Assembly (NCBI GenBank): GCA_021234155.1
Contig: JAJEKV010000003.1
Coordinates: forward strand, 22,163,569 to 22,227,568
DNA: 64,000 nt
Source: Isoetes taiwanensis
Taxonomy: Eukaryota > Streptophyta > Lycopodiopsida > Isoetales > Isoetaceae
Direction of reading: 5' to 3'
Both the position numbers and the translations under genes were made by a program. Below the pieces are notes generated by a model that did no database searches, was not told where the DNA came from, and worked only from the letters and a program-made list of their open reading frames with translations. How positions within the stretch are numbered: position 1 is the stretch's first letter; each line of letters begins with the position of its first letter. Positions 1 to 11,925 of this stretch are shown here, piece by piece.

Positions 1-480
1 AGGCAATGCCCAAAAGAGTAAGGGGCCTACTATCCTACAATTCTGAGCTAAACTACTACTAACCCGTGTTTAGCGGAACCATTATAAGTAGACCCCATGC
101 TTCCATATTGCAAGAACTAGGGTGGCAGTCCCTAGTGGTTGTTCACCACTTGGGAAAATCAGCAACAACCCGGGTCCCCAACTCCGGCGATTATAGTTGA
201 TATGTGGGTGGTGATCCACCTTAATGGTTCCAATTAGTATTCACCATTTGTGTCGAGTTTACGCCAGGTGGCGCTCCCAAACCATAATTAGCTTAATTAT
301 CCTTCATAATTATTAATTCCTTAATTATAGGTTATTATCCTTAGTGATTAAGTTAGCATAGCTAATTTGATCCCTTTTAGGTCAACCCCTAAGTTACTAT
401 ACCCCATGGTGGTGTATCTATCTTTGGTGATGATGTCAATGTATTTATATGTATCTGAGTATAAATACTTGGGCGCCACA
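1..480 (-). repeat. Ty3/gypsy LTR fragment, cut by window edge
   Basis: Minus-oriented LTR of the chromovirus family. It matches the segment below 2,723 (shared landmarks are the TAATTAGCTTAATTATCC block and the ATAAATACTTGG stretch next to the end). The element-proximal end is at 480, where the minus strand begins TGTGGCGCCC; sister copies begin TGTGACGTTCC. The copy carries many small patches of difference from its sisters. Confidence 0.75.
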
Positions 481-1145
481 TTATCATCTTCCTTAGAAGT
501 AATGCCGTCCTCGGCATTAGGGTTAGATACAAATATAGGACATCACATTATGAAGGAAGGTAATATATTAAAACTTTAAAGTTTTAAAGAGTTTAAGCAA
601 CCGAGGTGCATTTCACGTGATTATCATAAGCAAAAGTTCAAGGACCGGAAGTCCAATATCAACATGAGGAAGAACAAAGCAAGGTCGTGTAGACAAAATA
701 AAACTGAAGAAGTCGGGCCATCGAACCCCCTCTCTAACATGGGCAGGTCACGTCTTGCTCAGCATCCACATCTTCCGCTTCCCGATATATAATTAGATTG
801 TGGTTGAAGGGACCACCCCCTATAATAAATAAAAGAAAATCCTATCTACCGGGGAACCTATCATGTCTATGGTTTGCAATTCATTCTATGGCATAGGGGG
901 ATGGTCAAGTTCCCATTATAGCCGCCATGGACATGGACCTATTAACTATATGCTCTCAAGCAAGTCGTATGGGAACATTGACAATTACCACGTCCTAGAG
1001 AACACAAAGGTGATCTCATCATACAGTAGCTATTATTATTTACGATGCATCTACCCCTCTAGAAACGAGGAATTGGCAATCAAGCTTCCAAGACAACCTT
1101 GGCCCAATCGGGTGATAGCATCGCAATGCGTGCGGACCTTGAGAT
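481..1145 (-). pseudogene. 3' noncoding region and chromodomain tail of a gypsy fragment
   Basis: On the minus strand this is the last stretch of a gypsy pol gene plus its 3' noncoding region, leading into the LTR at 480. It aligns with 2,724-3,400, 8,100-8,776 and 25,124-25,330. The polypurine tract next to the LTR is degraded compared with the clean tracts at 8,764 and 21,680. Only the final residues of the chromodomain region are represented, so this is a remnant. Confidence 0.65.
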
Positions 1146-1340
1146 TCCTATATCGACCCCGGATAGTGTACATCAAGGTCTTTCCCTCACATGGCGACCA
1201 TCCCACCATGGCGGGGCCCTCCACTTAACCAAGGGCCATCTATAACATTTGTCCTTCTGGAGGACACGGAGGTTTCATAGGCCCGCCTTCAATGGGCTCC
1301 CTACGTATCTCCAAGCATGAGTACAAGGTTATTTCACGGA
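1145..1340. other. Interleaved mosaic of pol tail and LTR sequence
   Basis: Blocks of 8-30 bases alternate between the gypsy pol tail (compare 25,330-25,480) and the LTR interior (compare 16,590-16,760), each source staying in its own order. For example GGATAGTGT and CAAGGTCT come from pol, the TTCCC..CCACCATG block from the LTR, ACTTAACCAAG and TCCTTCTGG from pol, and AGGACACGGAGG from the LTR. Recombination does not normally leave such a pattern. A consensus made from two mixed read groups would. Confidence 0.7.
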
Positions 1341-2723
1341 GCATAAATCATATATAAATAACCACCACGAAGGGTGGCGCATCCATCCAAGTACCAGCGG
1401 CAAAGAATATGCATCTAAACCTAAGAAAACACCCCAAACCCCGTGTTCTACCCCCCGGACTCTCTGTGAGGATGGACGGACGGCTCGGTCTCAAGAGATC
1501 AGCAAACAGGGTATAACTTTGGCGTTGGCTATCGGCATAGAACATCGGCTAGGGTTGTCCACTCCATCCGCCCCTCCTGTGCACACTTTGCAGATGGGTC
1601 GATCCACGCTATGGCTTCGCTATAGCCTTCCATAGACGCAGACTCAAGGTATCACCCTTTGAGCCTACTCCAGGGTCCATGACGCCCGGTCCCGCCGAGG
1701 CAGGTCGAAGCGTCCCCTTCCGGGATCCGCGGTGGTTCCATGGGTGAGCTAGAGAATACGTGCCGCATCAGCGACCCCCGCATCCGTACCCGACTTACTC
1801 ACCCTAAATCCACTCAAAGTGCAAGATGCTCCATACGGATCACACCTCTACACCCAGGGAGTGTCAGACCCATACCCGGTCCTCTACGTGACCGGCTATC
1901 AGGTCTAGCCCACTGTAGGATTCTCAGGAGCCTTTTATATTCGTGCAAGACCCCACCCCCACTTCACCACTGCGTCCCTTCTCTGGTGCTAAGCCATATC
2001 ATAGCGTCTACGACCCGGTGGTCTCTTGTACACAGGCCGCATCTAATGGGAATATTACAGGGCTCTATCTAGGAACATACTATCATACATGAGCTCAGAG
2101 GTCTCTACACCCCCTTTAAACCCCTGTTTAATGGAAGCTACCGAAATACTTCATAGATACATCGATCATTCCTTAACAGAGCACCATTCATAACTGAAAT
2201 ATAATCCTACTTACCACCGAAGGGTTAATATCAACAAGGCAATCAGAAAAGAGTACTGAAGTACTATCCTACAATTCACAAGCTAAACTACTACTAACCC
2301 GTGTTTCGGCTGGAACCATTATCGTGGGGTGCTTCCATATTGCTGTAACTAGGGTGGCAGCGACAGCTAGTGGTTGTTCAGTGACTTGGGAAAATCAGCA
2401 ACAATCCTTGGGCGCTCAACTCCGTCGATTATAGTTGATATGTGGGTGGTGATCCACCTTAATGGTTCCAATTAGTATTCACCATGCTGGCCAATCGAGT
2501 TTGGCCAGGTGGCGCCTTCCCAAACCATAATTAGCTTAATTATCCTTCATAATTATTAATTCCTTAATTATAGGTTATTATCCTTAGTGATTAAGTTAGC
2601 ATAGCTAATTTGATCCCTTTTAGGTCAACCCCCTAAGTTACTATACCCCATGGTGGTGTATCTATACTGGGTGACGTATCAATGTATTTATATGTATACC
2701 GTATAAATACTTGGAACGTCACA
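1341..2723 (-). repeat. Ty3/gypsy LTR, partial (minus orientation)
   Basis: Minus-oriented LTR whose 5' terminus is at 2,723 (TGTGACGTTCC on the minus strand), directly next to a purine-rich tract at 2,724-2,736. It matches 20,240-21,679 and the inverse of 8,777-10,190. The other end runs into the mosaic at about 1,340, so the last ~0.6 kb of the ~2.1 kb LTR is absent. Confidence 0.8.
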
Positions 2724-3380
2724 TTCTCCCTCCCTTAGAAGTAATGTTGTCCTCAGCATTAGGGTTAGATACAAATATAGGACATCACATTATGAAGGTA
2801 ATATATTAAAACTTTAAAGTTTTAAAAGAGTTTAAGCACCGAGGTGCATTTCACATGATTATCATAAGCAAAAAGTTCAAGGACCGAAGTCCAATATCAA
2901 CATGAGAGTAAGAACAAAGCAAGACGTGTAGACAAAATAAAACTGAAGAAGTCGGGCCATCAGCAACCCTCTAACATGGGCAGGTCACGTACTGCTCACT
3001 TTCCTGCACATGTCAGTATATCAGTATATATAATTAGATTGTGGTTGAAGGGACCACCCCCTATAATAAATAAAAGAAAATCCTATCTACCAGGGAACCT
3101 ATCATGTCTATGGTTTGCAATTCATTGCAGCATAGGGAATGGTCAAGTTCCCATTATAGCCGAGATGAACGCAGCCTTATTAACTATATGCTCTCCAAGC
3201 AAGTCGTGGTCAGGTCAACATTGACAGTACACCACGTCCTAGAGAACACAAAGGTGATCTCATCATCGGTAGCTATTATTATTTACGATGCATCTACCCC
3301 TCTAGAGTGCTACTGTCGGCAATCAAGCTTCCAAGCTTACCGCCGGCTGCGGGGTTGATAGCATCGTTGATGGTGCGGCC
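2724..3380 (-). other. Polypurine tract and 3' noncoding region of the gypsy element
   Basis: Lies between the chromodomain stop (near 3,381) and the LTR (2,723). The polypurine tract is the complement of 2,724-2,736 (AAGGGAGGGAGAA on the minus strand). It primes plus-strand DNA synthesis in LTR elements. The rest has no convincing ORF and is shared with the other copies at 8,174-8,763 and 21,693-22,102. Confidence 0.75.
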
Positions 3381-6300
3381 TTAAGATTCTTGCATGAAGT
3401 CCGGATAGTGTTTCTCAAGGTCTATCTTCATCACCCAGGTAGCATCCTCAACTGGTAAGTGCTTCCACTTAACCAAGTATTGTAACATTTGAGTCCTTCT
3501 GGTTTGTTTATAGGCCCGATCTAGAAGAGCTTCATGCACTATCTCCAGCTGCTCCTCAGTCATTTCTAGGAGGGTCGGGGTATCCAAAACCTCCTCTGGA
3601 TCAGGGGTGTGTTGTTTCAGAAGACTCACGTGAAAGACCTTGTGGATCTTCAAGTGGGGTGGCAAATGCAAGCGATATGCCTGCTCTCCAAGGCGTTCAA
3701 TGATTTTGAGCGGCCCCATCGGGTGCCAACTTCTTACTGATTGCCAATCTTAAGCTTGGCTTGTTTTACCTTAATCTTAAGCCAAACCCGATTCACCCAC
3801 CTGAAAACGCATGGGGTTACAGGCTTATCGGCTACACTCTTTCGATGACTCGTCGCGCCTAATAAGTAACCACGAACTTCTTCGACCAGAGCTTGCATCT
3901 CCAAGAGGATTTGTTCAGAAACCTCCACTTTAGAAACGGGGTTATGCCATGTGTCAGAGTAAGACATTGATAACCATAATTTATCATAAAGGGAGACATT
4001 CGAAGACTCTGTTTTCATCTTTGTTGTAGTAGGCAAACTCGACCAGATAAATATAGTCAGCCCATTGTGATTGCTTACTCCACACATAACTTCTTAGCAT
4101 ATCCTCTATAATGCGATTGGTACGCTCAGTCTGACCATCTGTTTGAGGATGATATGCCGTACTCATAGCAAGCTTGGTCTGGATGGTGGCAAAGAAATCT
4201 TTCCAGAATGCGCTTACGAATTTAGGGTCCCTGTCGGATATAATAACTCGTGGCATTCCGTGTAATCTGAAGATCTCCTTGGCAAATAGCAGAGCAGTAT
4301 CGAAGGCTGTATCCGTGGTACATGGCAAGAAATAAGCCATTTTCGACAATTTGTCGACCACTACCATTAACGCATCATATCCACGGAGAGTACGTGGAAG
4401 GCCCACAATGAAATCCATGGTTATCACTTCCCATTTAGCGTTGGGCACATCCAGAGGTTGCAACTCGCCTGGAATCCTTAACTGCTCAGCTTTGGTTTGT
4501 TGACACACTTGACACTGCTTAATGTACTTGGCAATGTCCTTCTTCATCGAAGGCCAGAAATAACTGGAGCGGATCTTAAAGTAGGTTTTCATAAATCCTG
4601 CATGTCCAGCAATAGGGCTATTGTGTGTGTCATGGAGAATCAGCTTACGTACCCCTGAAGTCTCAGGTACACACAACTTATCCTTGTAATATAACAAGTT
4701 GCCTTCTTTCTTATACGAACGGAAGGCTTCACGCTCCTTATCCGTGCGGGCTTCCTTAGCCAAACTATTCCAAGCACCCCAGAACTCGGGATCCGTGGGT
4801 ACAGTCTGTTCTATCTGTTTCCCAAACTCACTGGTGAGTGTAGAAATTGCATTACAATGGGTTCGGGTGACCAAGGGATGGCGTGATAATGCATCCGCAA
4901 CCACATTGTGCTTTCCAGGTTTATACATAATCTCAAAATCATACTCCTCCAGAAATTCCATCCATCTCCTCTGATGGAGGTTGAGATTCGGCTGGGTGGA
5001 TAAATAACGGAGACTTTGATGGTCCGTATCCAACTGGAATCTTCTACCAAGAAGGTAGTGTCTCCATATCCGCAGGGCACGGACAACGGTTAACAATTCC
5101 TGATCATGAGTAGGATATCGCTGCTCGGTCTCGTTCATTTTCTTTGAGTCATAGGCAATAACCCTCCCCTCCTGCATTAGGACTCCACCGGTGGCAATCT
5201 TACTGGCATCCGTTGCCACTAATTTATTCTTCTCAGGATCGGGCAAAGTGAGGACTGGTGCTGACGTTAAGGCATCTTTAAGCTGCTGGAAACTTCCCTG
5301 AACCCTTGCCTTCCAGTGCTCCGTCCAATCCTTCACCTTCTCATGCTTTGTAAGATTTGTAAGAGGTGCTGCAACCTTTGCAAAATCCTTTACAAATTTC
5401 CGATAATATCCTGCTAACCCCAAGAAACTTTGGACCTCGGAAACATTACCGGGAATAGGCCATTCCCTTACTGCTTCTATCTTTGCCGGATCTGTAGCAA
5501 TTCCCTGTGCATAAATGACATGGCCCAAATAATCGACCTTCGAAGTGGCAAACTTGCACTTAGAGAACTTGGCAAAGAGCTGAGGACGTCTTTGCTTTTG
5601 TAGGGCCAATCTAAGATGTTGCTCATGCTGTTCCAGAGTCTTACTGTAGATGAGAATGTCGTCGAAGAAAATAACAACAAAATCATCCAAGTATTGTCGG
5701 AAGACATCATTCATCAATCGCATGAAGGTTGCTGGGGCATTAGTTAATCCAAAAGGCATAACGGTAAACTCATAATGCCCATATCTAGTGCGAAAAGCAG
5801 ATTTATGGATGTCCTCCTCTTTAATCCTTATCTGATGGTATCCGGAGCGTAGATCAATCTTTGAGAAATACTTGGCCCCTTGCAACTGGTCCATTAGATC
5901 ATCTGCTCTAGGCAAAGCATAGCGATTCTTGATGGTATGCTTGTTGAGTTGCCGATAATCAATACACATCCTCAAGGAGCCATCCTTTTTCTTAACAAAA
6001 AGAATAGGAGCGCCAAAGGGCGAAACACTAGGTCGAATGAAACCTAGGTTTAATAATTCCTGAAGTTGCTTCTTAAGCTCTGCCAACCCTGGGGGACTCA
6101 TACGATACGGGGCCTTACTGGTAGGCTTAGTACCTGGCTCTAAAGCTATCTCACATTCTACCCCTCTAAAAGGAGGAAGCTTCTGGATCTCATCCGGAAA
6201 AAGATCACCAAATTCTCGGAGAAGATTTGCAATCCCCCCTGGCAAGGTGTCGATTAGTTGCTTCTGCTTAGCATCTGACTCAATGGAGGCAAGCCTAATG

Positions 6301-7106
6301 ATGCAGAGGAGCTTTTCCTTGCGTATAGCTTTACCTAACTGCCGGATGGACATAGACTGCATAATAGGGTTGATTGGTTCACCTTTTATAGTCACGCGGG
6401 CTCCATTAGCTGCGTTGAAGGTAACTTCCCGTTTCTCGCAGTCTATGTTGGCCTTTGCAGATGCCAAGAATTCCATACCAACAATGAGGTCGTATTTGCC
6501 AATATCCATTAACTCTGCACCCAAAGCAACTGGTGCACCTGGCAACTGCATCTTGAGATTGATGCGACGGCCATGAGTATGTCTGACCTTACCGCTGGCT
6601 AAAGTGACAGGCTTCGGTCGGGACCTCAAGGTTTCAAGCTGTAATACCTGGGCCATTCTAGGAGAAGCAAAATTATGTGTACTCCCCCGTATCCATAAGA
6701 ATTACAAAAGGCTTACTGTCTACTTGACCTATGGTGGAAATGACAGCAGGCTGACTTTCAGCATTGCCAGTTTCTATAGCTGCAAGGATATGAGACGCAC
6801 CGTGAATATATTCGGGAGCCTCCTCCTCGACAGGTAGTGTTGACTCGAGGTCATCCCAATCGAGGTCGGCCATGGCCAGCTGGGCAGTCTGTGTGACATA
6901 AGGGCAATTCTGCATGAAGTGCCCGGGTCGCATACACCTGTAACATGCCTTATCTCGGCGGAGTTGTTCTCGAGCCTCTTTAAGAATGGACTGTAAGAGG
7001 TTCCGAACTTCTTCACCGACATTGTTTGGTTTATCGGGCGTGCTGAAGGTGACTTTCTTTTCCTGGCGGCCATAAGAGTTCTGTTGAGAGGGCCCCGGAC
7101 TTCCAG
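3381..7106 (-). pseudogene. Chromovirus gag-pol (left arm), frameshifted
   Basis: Ty3/gypsy polyprotein read on the minus strand. In order: gag C-terminus with a CCHC zinc knuckle ([14 protein letters not shown], near 6,900-6,950), aspartic protease (LMDTG, near 6,690), reverse transcriptase (FFDD catalytic motif near 5,650), RNase H (ATDAS near 5,200), integrase with HHCC zinc finger (near 4,490-4,640) and D,D,E core ([21 protein letters not shown]), then a chromodomain (YLVKWKHLPVEDATW) ending at 3,381. The frame breaks at the protease, where this copy has one more G than the right arm just after LMDT. It breaks again near 4,000 and 3,725 in patchy sequence. At 7,106 gag is joined head-to-head to an inverted integrase fragment. 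A dead or badly resolved copy. Chromodomain integrases direct insertion to marked chromatin in characterised chromoviruses. Confidence 0.92.
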
Positions 7107-8173
7107 GCGAGTTGCAACCTCTGGATGTGCCCAACGCTAAATGAGAAGTGATAACCATGGATTTCATTGTGGGCCTTCCACGTACTCTCCGTGGATATGA
7201 TGCGTTAATGGTAGTGGTCGACAAATTGTCGAAAACGGAATGCCACGAGTTACTATATCCGACAGGGACCCTAAATTCGTAAGCGCATTCTGGAAAGATT
7301 TCTTTGCCACCATCCAGACCAAGCTTGCTATGAGTACGGCATATCATCCTCAAACAGATGGTCAGACAGAGCGTACCAATCGCATTATAGAGGATATGCT
7401 AAGAAGTTATGTGTGGAGTAAGCAATCACAATGGGCTGACTATATTTATCTGGTCGAGTTGCCTACAACAGCATGAAACAGGAGTCTTCCAGAATGTCTC
7501 CCTTTATGATAAATTATGGTTATCAATGTCTTACTCCAGACACATGGCATAACCCCGTTTCTAAAGTGGAGGTTTCTCAACAACTCCTCTTGGAAATGCA
7601 AGCTCTGGTCGAAGAAGTTCGTGGTTACTTATTAGCTGCACGCAGTCGTCAGAAGAGTGTAGCCGATAAGCACAGAACCCCACGCGTTTTCCAGGTGGGT
7701 GAATCTATTTGGCTTAAGATTAAGGTAAAACAAGCCAAGCTTAAGATTGGCAACTGTAAGAAGTTGGCACCCAGATGGGCTGGGCCGTTCAAAATCATTG
7801 AACGTCTTGGAGGCAGGCATATCGCTTGCATTTGCCACCCCACTTGAAGATCCACAAGGTCTTTCACGTGAGTCTTCTGAAACAACACACCCCTGATCCA
7901 GAGGAGGTTTTGGACACCCCGACCCTCCTAGAAATGACTGAGGAGCAACTGGAGATAGTGCCTGAAGCTCTTCTTGATCGGACCTATAAACAAACCAGAA
8001 GGACTCAAATGTTACAATACTTGGTTAAGTGGAAGCACTTACCAGTTGAGGATGCTACCTGGGTGATGAAGATAGACCTTGAGAAACACTATCCGGACTT
8101 CATGCAGGAATCTCAAGGCCGCACCATCAACGATGCTATCAACCCCCTGCGGCCGGTAAGCTTGGAAGCTTGA
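7107..8173 (+). pseudogene. Integrase C-terminus and chromodomain fragment
   Basis: Plus-strand copy of the end of the same pol gene, fused tail-to-tail with the minus-strand gag of the neighbouring feature at 7,106/7,107. It starts inside integrase just after the zinc finger. A TGA replaces the Trp codon near 7,140, and about 100 bases are missing after 7,219, removing the segment before ISDRDPKF. Downstream it reads through the TDGQTERTN glutamate motif, the integrase C-terminal domain and the chromodomain (KWKHLPVEDATW). A frame slip lies near 7,810. The same junction occurs inverted at 26,418/26,419, so it arose before the arms were duplicated. Confidence 0.88.
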
Positions 8174-8763
8174 TTGCCGACAGTAGCGCTCTAGAGGGGT
8201 AGATGCATCGTAAATAATAATAGCTACCGATGATGAGATCACCTTTGTGTTCTCTAGGACGTGGTGTACTGTCAATGTTGACCTGACCACGACTTGCTTG
8301 GAGAGCATATAGTTAATAGGCTGCGTTCATCTCGGCTATAATGGGAACTTGACCATTCCCTATGCTGCAATGAATTGCAAACCATAGACATGATAGGTTC
8401 CCTGGTAGATAGGATTTTCTTTTATTTATTATAGGGGGTGGTCCCTTCAACCACAATCTAATTATATATCTTGATATCTTGACATGTGCGGGCCGCGATT
8501 GCAAGATCGTGACCTGCCCATGTTAGAGGGTTGCTGATGGCCCGACTTCTTCAGTTTTATTTTGTCTACACGTCTTGCTTTGTTCTTACTCTCATGTTGA
8601 TATTGGACTTCGGTCCTTGAACTTTTTGCTTATGATAATCATGTGAAATGCACCTCGGTGCTTAAACTCTTTTAAAACTTTAAAGTTTTAATATATTACC
8701 TTCCTTCATAATGTGTGTCCTATATTTGTATCTAACCCTAATGCTGAGGACAGCATTACTCCT
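8174..8763 (+). other. 3' noncoding region of the gypsy element
   Basis: Plus-oriented 3' noncoding region between the chromodomain stop and the polypurine tract. No supported ORF. It is the inverted counterpart of 21,693-22,102 plus 25,124-25,240, and is the uninterrupted version of the site into which the right-arm Helitron inserted. Confidence 0.75.
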
Positions 8764-8776
8764 AAGGAGGGGAGAA
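8764..8776 (+). promoter_or_regulatory. Polypurine tract (plus-strand primer)
   Basis: AAGGAGGGGAGAA lies immediately before the LTR start TGTGACGTTCC. Position and composition are those of an LTR-retrotransposon polypurine tract. Confidence 0.88.
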
Positions 8777-10325
8777 TGTGACGTTCCAAGTATTTATACG
8801 ATATACGTATAAATACATTGACACGTCACCCAGTATAGATACGCCACCATGGGGTATAGTAACCTAGGGGGTTGACCTAAAAGGGATTAAATTAGCTATG
8901 CTAACTTAATCACTAAGGATAATAACTTATAATTAAGGAATTAATAATTAAGGAATTAATAATTAAGAAGGATAATTAAGCTAATTATGGTTTGGGAAGG
9001 CGCCACCTGGCCAAACTCGATTGGCCAGCATGGTGAATACTAATTGGAACCATTAAGGTGGATCACCACCCCCATATCAACCATAATCGACGCAAGTCAC
9101 TGAACAACCACTAGCTGTCGCTGCCACCCTAGTTACAGCAATATGGAAGCACCCCACGATAATGGTTCCAGCCGAAACACGGGTTAGTAGTAGTTTAGCT
9201 TGTGAATTGTAGGATAGTACTTCAGTACTCTTTTCTGATTGCCTTGTTGATATTAACCCTTCGGTGGTAAGTAGGATTATATTTCAGTTATGAATGGTGC
9301 TCTGTTAAGGAATAATTGATGTATCTATGAAGTATTTCGGTAGCTTCCATTAAACAGGGGTTTAAAGGGGGGGGGTAGAGACCTCTGAGCTCATGTATGA
9401 TAGTATGTTCCTAGATAGAGCCCTGTAATATTCCCATTAGATGCGGCCTGTGTACAAGAGACCACCGGGTCGTAGATGCTATGGTATGGCTTAGCACTAG
9501 AGAAGGGACGCAGTGGTGAAGTGGGGGTGGGGTCTTGCACGAACATAAAAGGCTCCTGAGACTCCTACAGTGGGCTAGGCCTGATAGTCGGTCACGTAGA
9601 GGACCGGGTATGGGTCTGACACTCCCTGGGTGTAGAGGTGTGATCCGTATGGAGCATCTTGCACTTTGAGTAGATTTAGGGTGAGTAAGTCGGGTACGGA
9701 TGCGGGGGTCGCTGATGCGGCACGTATTCTCTAGCTCACCCATGGAACCACTGTGATCCTGGAAGGGGACGCTTCCCTGACTTGCCTCATCGGACCGGGG
9801 CGTCATGAACCCTGGAGTAGGCTCAAAGGGTGATACCTTGAGTCTGCGTCTCCAGAAGGCTATAGCGAAGCCATAGCGTGGATCAACCCATCTGCAAAGT
9901 GTGCACAGGAGGGGCGGATGGAGTGGACAACCCTAGCCGATGTTCTATGCCAGCCAACGCCAGGTTATGCCTCTGTCTGCTGATCTCTTGAGACCGAGCC
10001 GTCAGTCCATCCTCACAGGAGTCTGAGCCGGGGGTAGAACCTGGGGTTTGGGGTGTTTTCTTAGGTTTAGATGCATATTCTTTGCCGTTGGTACTTGGAT
10101 GGATGCGCCACCCTTCGTGGTGGTTATTTATATATGATTTATGCTGTGTGCTAACCTTGTACTCATGCTTCCGCGACGTAGGAGCCCATCGAAGGCGTGG
10201 GCTGAATGACATCTCCGTGTCCTTCACTCGAGCATCTCTACGTAGATGGCCCGGGTTAGACGGAGGGCCCTGCTCATGGTGGGATGGTCGCCATGTGAGG
10301 GGAAAGTTCCCGTATGTATACGGCC
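8777..10325 (+). repeat. Ty3/gypsy 3' LTR, truncated
   Basis: Plus-oriented LTR beginning TGTGACGTTCC directly after a polypurine tract. It matches the inverse of 20,101-21,679 along its length. At about 10,325 it stops inside the LTR and is fused to the zinc-knuckle region of gag in the opposite orientation. The last ~0.5 kb, seen at 16,067-16,580, is missing. The LTR holds several chance ORFs which I do not treat as genes. Confidence 0.88.
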
Positions 10326-11423
10326 GGGGGCAATTCTGCATGAAGTGCCCGGGTCGCATACACCTGTAACATGCCTTATCTCGGCGGAATTGTTCTCGAG
10401 CCTCTTTAGGAATGGACTGTAAGAGATTCCGAACTTCTTTACCGACATTGTTTGGTTTATCGGGCGTGCTGAAGGTGACTTTCTTTTCCTGGCGGCCATA
10501 AGAGTTCTGTTGAGAGGGCCCCGGACTTGGCGAGCGGGGTTTGTAAGGTGTGGGCGGCCGTGGCTGCGAGTAAGGAGCAGGACGCGTATACTGGTTCTTT
10601 GGTGTGTCCTCTTCGAGGCTCAATGCCTTAGCCTCAGCCTCTGCAACTGATTTCGGGTCGATGGCCATAACCATTCGTTTAATTGATGGGGCCAACCCTT
10701 CAATGTAGCCCTCCACCGCCCTCTTTTCATTCATGCCTGTACGTACAGCCTCAAGTGCATAAACTCATCAGTGTAGGCCTGAACCGACATACCCTTCTGC
10801 TCTAACCTGTAGAAGGTCTGGATCTGTTGGCATTTGTGTGTATGAGGCACATAATGCGACTTAAAAGCTTTGGCAAACTTTTTGAACTTGCACCTGCTTC
10901 TGTCCAGATGCTTGGCTCTGGCATAGCCCTTCCACCAAATACGGGCAGCTCCTGTAAGGTTTGTTGTGGCAACCTTTCCTGTATCCTTTTCTGTCATGCC
11001 ATAGGATTTCCCAAACTCCTTCATCTTGTCCAACCAGGACTCTGCATTCAGTCCGCCTCTAGATTTCCCATCGAACTGGGCCAGTTTTCTATTCTTCCAT
11101 ATACTAGTTATGGCTGTATCAACCGTCTTGCGGTACTCCTTATCGCGGCGCTTTGCATGGTCACCAGCTGACACCGACGACTCACAGTACACAGAAGTGG
11201 CTGATTGTGAGGAGGTGGCGCTATCCCTAGAAGAACTCCGACGACGTGTAGGACGGGCCCTTCTCTGTGCAGATACATGACTGGTTTCAGGTGGAGATGG
11301 CTGCTGTGTAGGTGGACTTGGCGGTAGCGGAGGTAACTCCGGTTCGTCTTCTTGTATATGCTGTGGTGGAGTGGCGTGCAACACATGAGCTTGTAACTCG
11401 ACTAATTGTCTCTTCATTAACAT
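10326..11423 (-). pseudogene. Chromovirus gag (left arm), frameshifted and truncated
   Basis: Minus-strand gag. A proline/serine-rich N-terminus precedes a retrotransposon gag domain (AESWLDKMKEFGKSYGMTEK, then ARIWWKGYARA) and a CCHC knuckle ([14 protein letters not shown]) near 10,350. Compared with the right-arm copy, one C is missing in the GTACGTAC run near 10,735, which shifts the frame after about 230 codons. Right after the knuckle the frame runs into inverted LTR sequence, so protease and the rest of pol are not connected here. Gag forms the particle shell and binds the RNA. Confidence 0.9.
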
Positions 11424-11925
11424 AAGTTCATGTTCAGGTGTTAGTCTACTGGCATTTGAGGGCGTCTGCCAGGCGGCATTGCGTGCACCGTCTATATCGA
11501 GGATAAAAAGATATAAGCAGAATTATAGTAACATAAAGTCTCACAAAAATATCATTGCGGAGAGGGTAGAGAGAGAATACAAGAAAAAAAAATACGATGG
11601 GCAAGATCCTTATTACAAGGAAAAACAGTCATTTCATTAAGTTTCAGTACATTGGTAGTGACAAAAGTTGATGCAAGGATATAATACAAGGACAGACATT
11701 ATACATCGGAGATTTGAAGTTCAACTCACATAGAGCATAAAAAAAACAAAACTGAGGAGACCGGGCCTAGGGGTTTGCAAATGGGTACAAGATTGAGTAG
11801 CGAACACTTTCACGTACAGCCCTAACGAGCTTGTAACGTGCCCAGGCCTGGACGATAACAGGTTGATAGTCGTATGTGGGGCTTATAATAAGAAGGTTAA
11901 AAAGCCTCCTTAGTGCATAGAAAAG
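11424..11925 (-). other. Noncoding interval between ORF3 and gag
   Basis: About 500 bases without a supported gene, matched inverted at 18,498-19,001. The open frame of gag extends upstream of its first ATG to a stretch that looks like a splice acceptor: in the right arm a pyrimidine-rich run ends in CGATATAG at about 18,932. Splicing is only inferred. Confidence 0.5.

Noticed and set aside
1740-2072. LTR-internal open frame of about 110 codons, repeated at 9,411-9,806 and 20,620-21,036
   Set aside because: Its length and ends vary between copies and its composition is not protein-like. The frame is kept because the DNA copies are similar; no support for a protein.
6673-6700. Programmed frameshift at the protease
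   Set aside because: The right-arm copy is in frame at this point, with one G fewer in the run. A single-base change is the simpler explanation.
10320-10330. Self-integration (LTR-end attack) as the cause of the gag/LTR joins
   Set aside because: The LTR breakpoint lies about 0.5 kb inside the LTR, not at the TG or CA terminus, so integrase-mediated end joining does not explain it.
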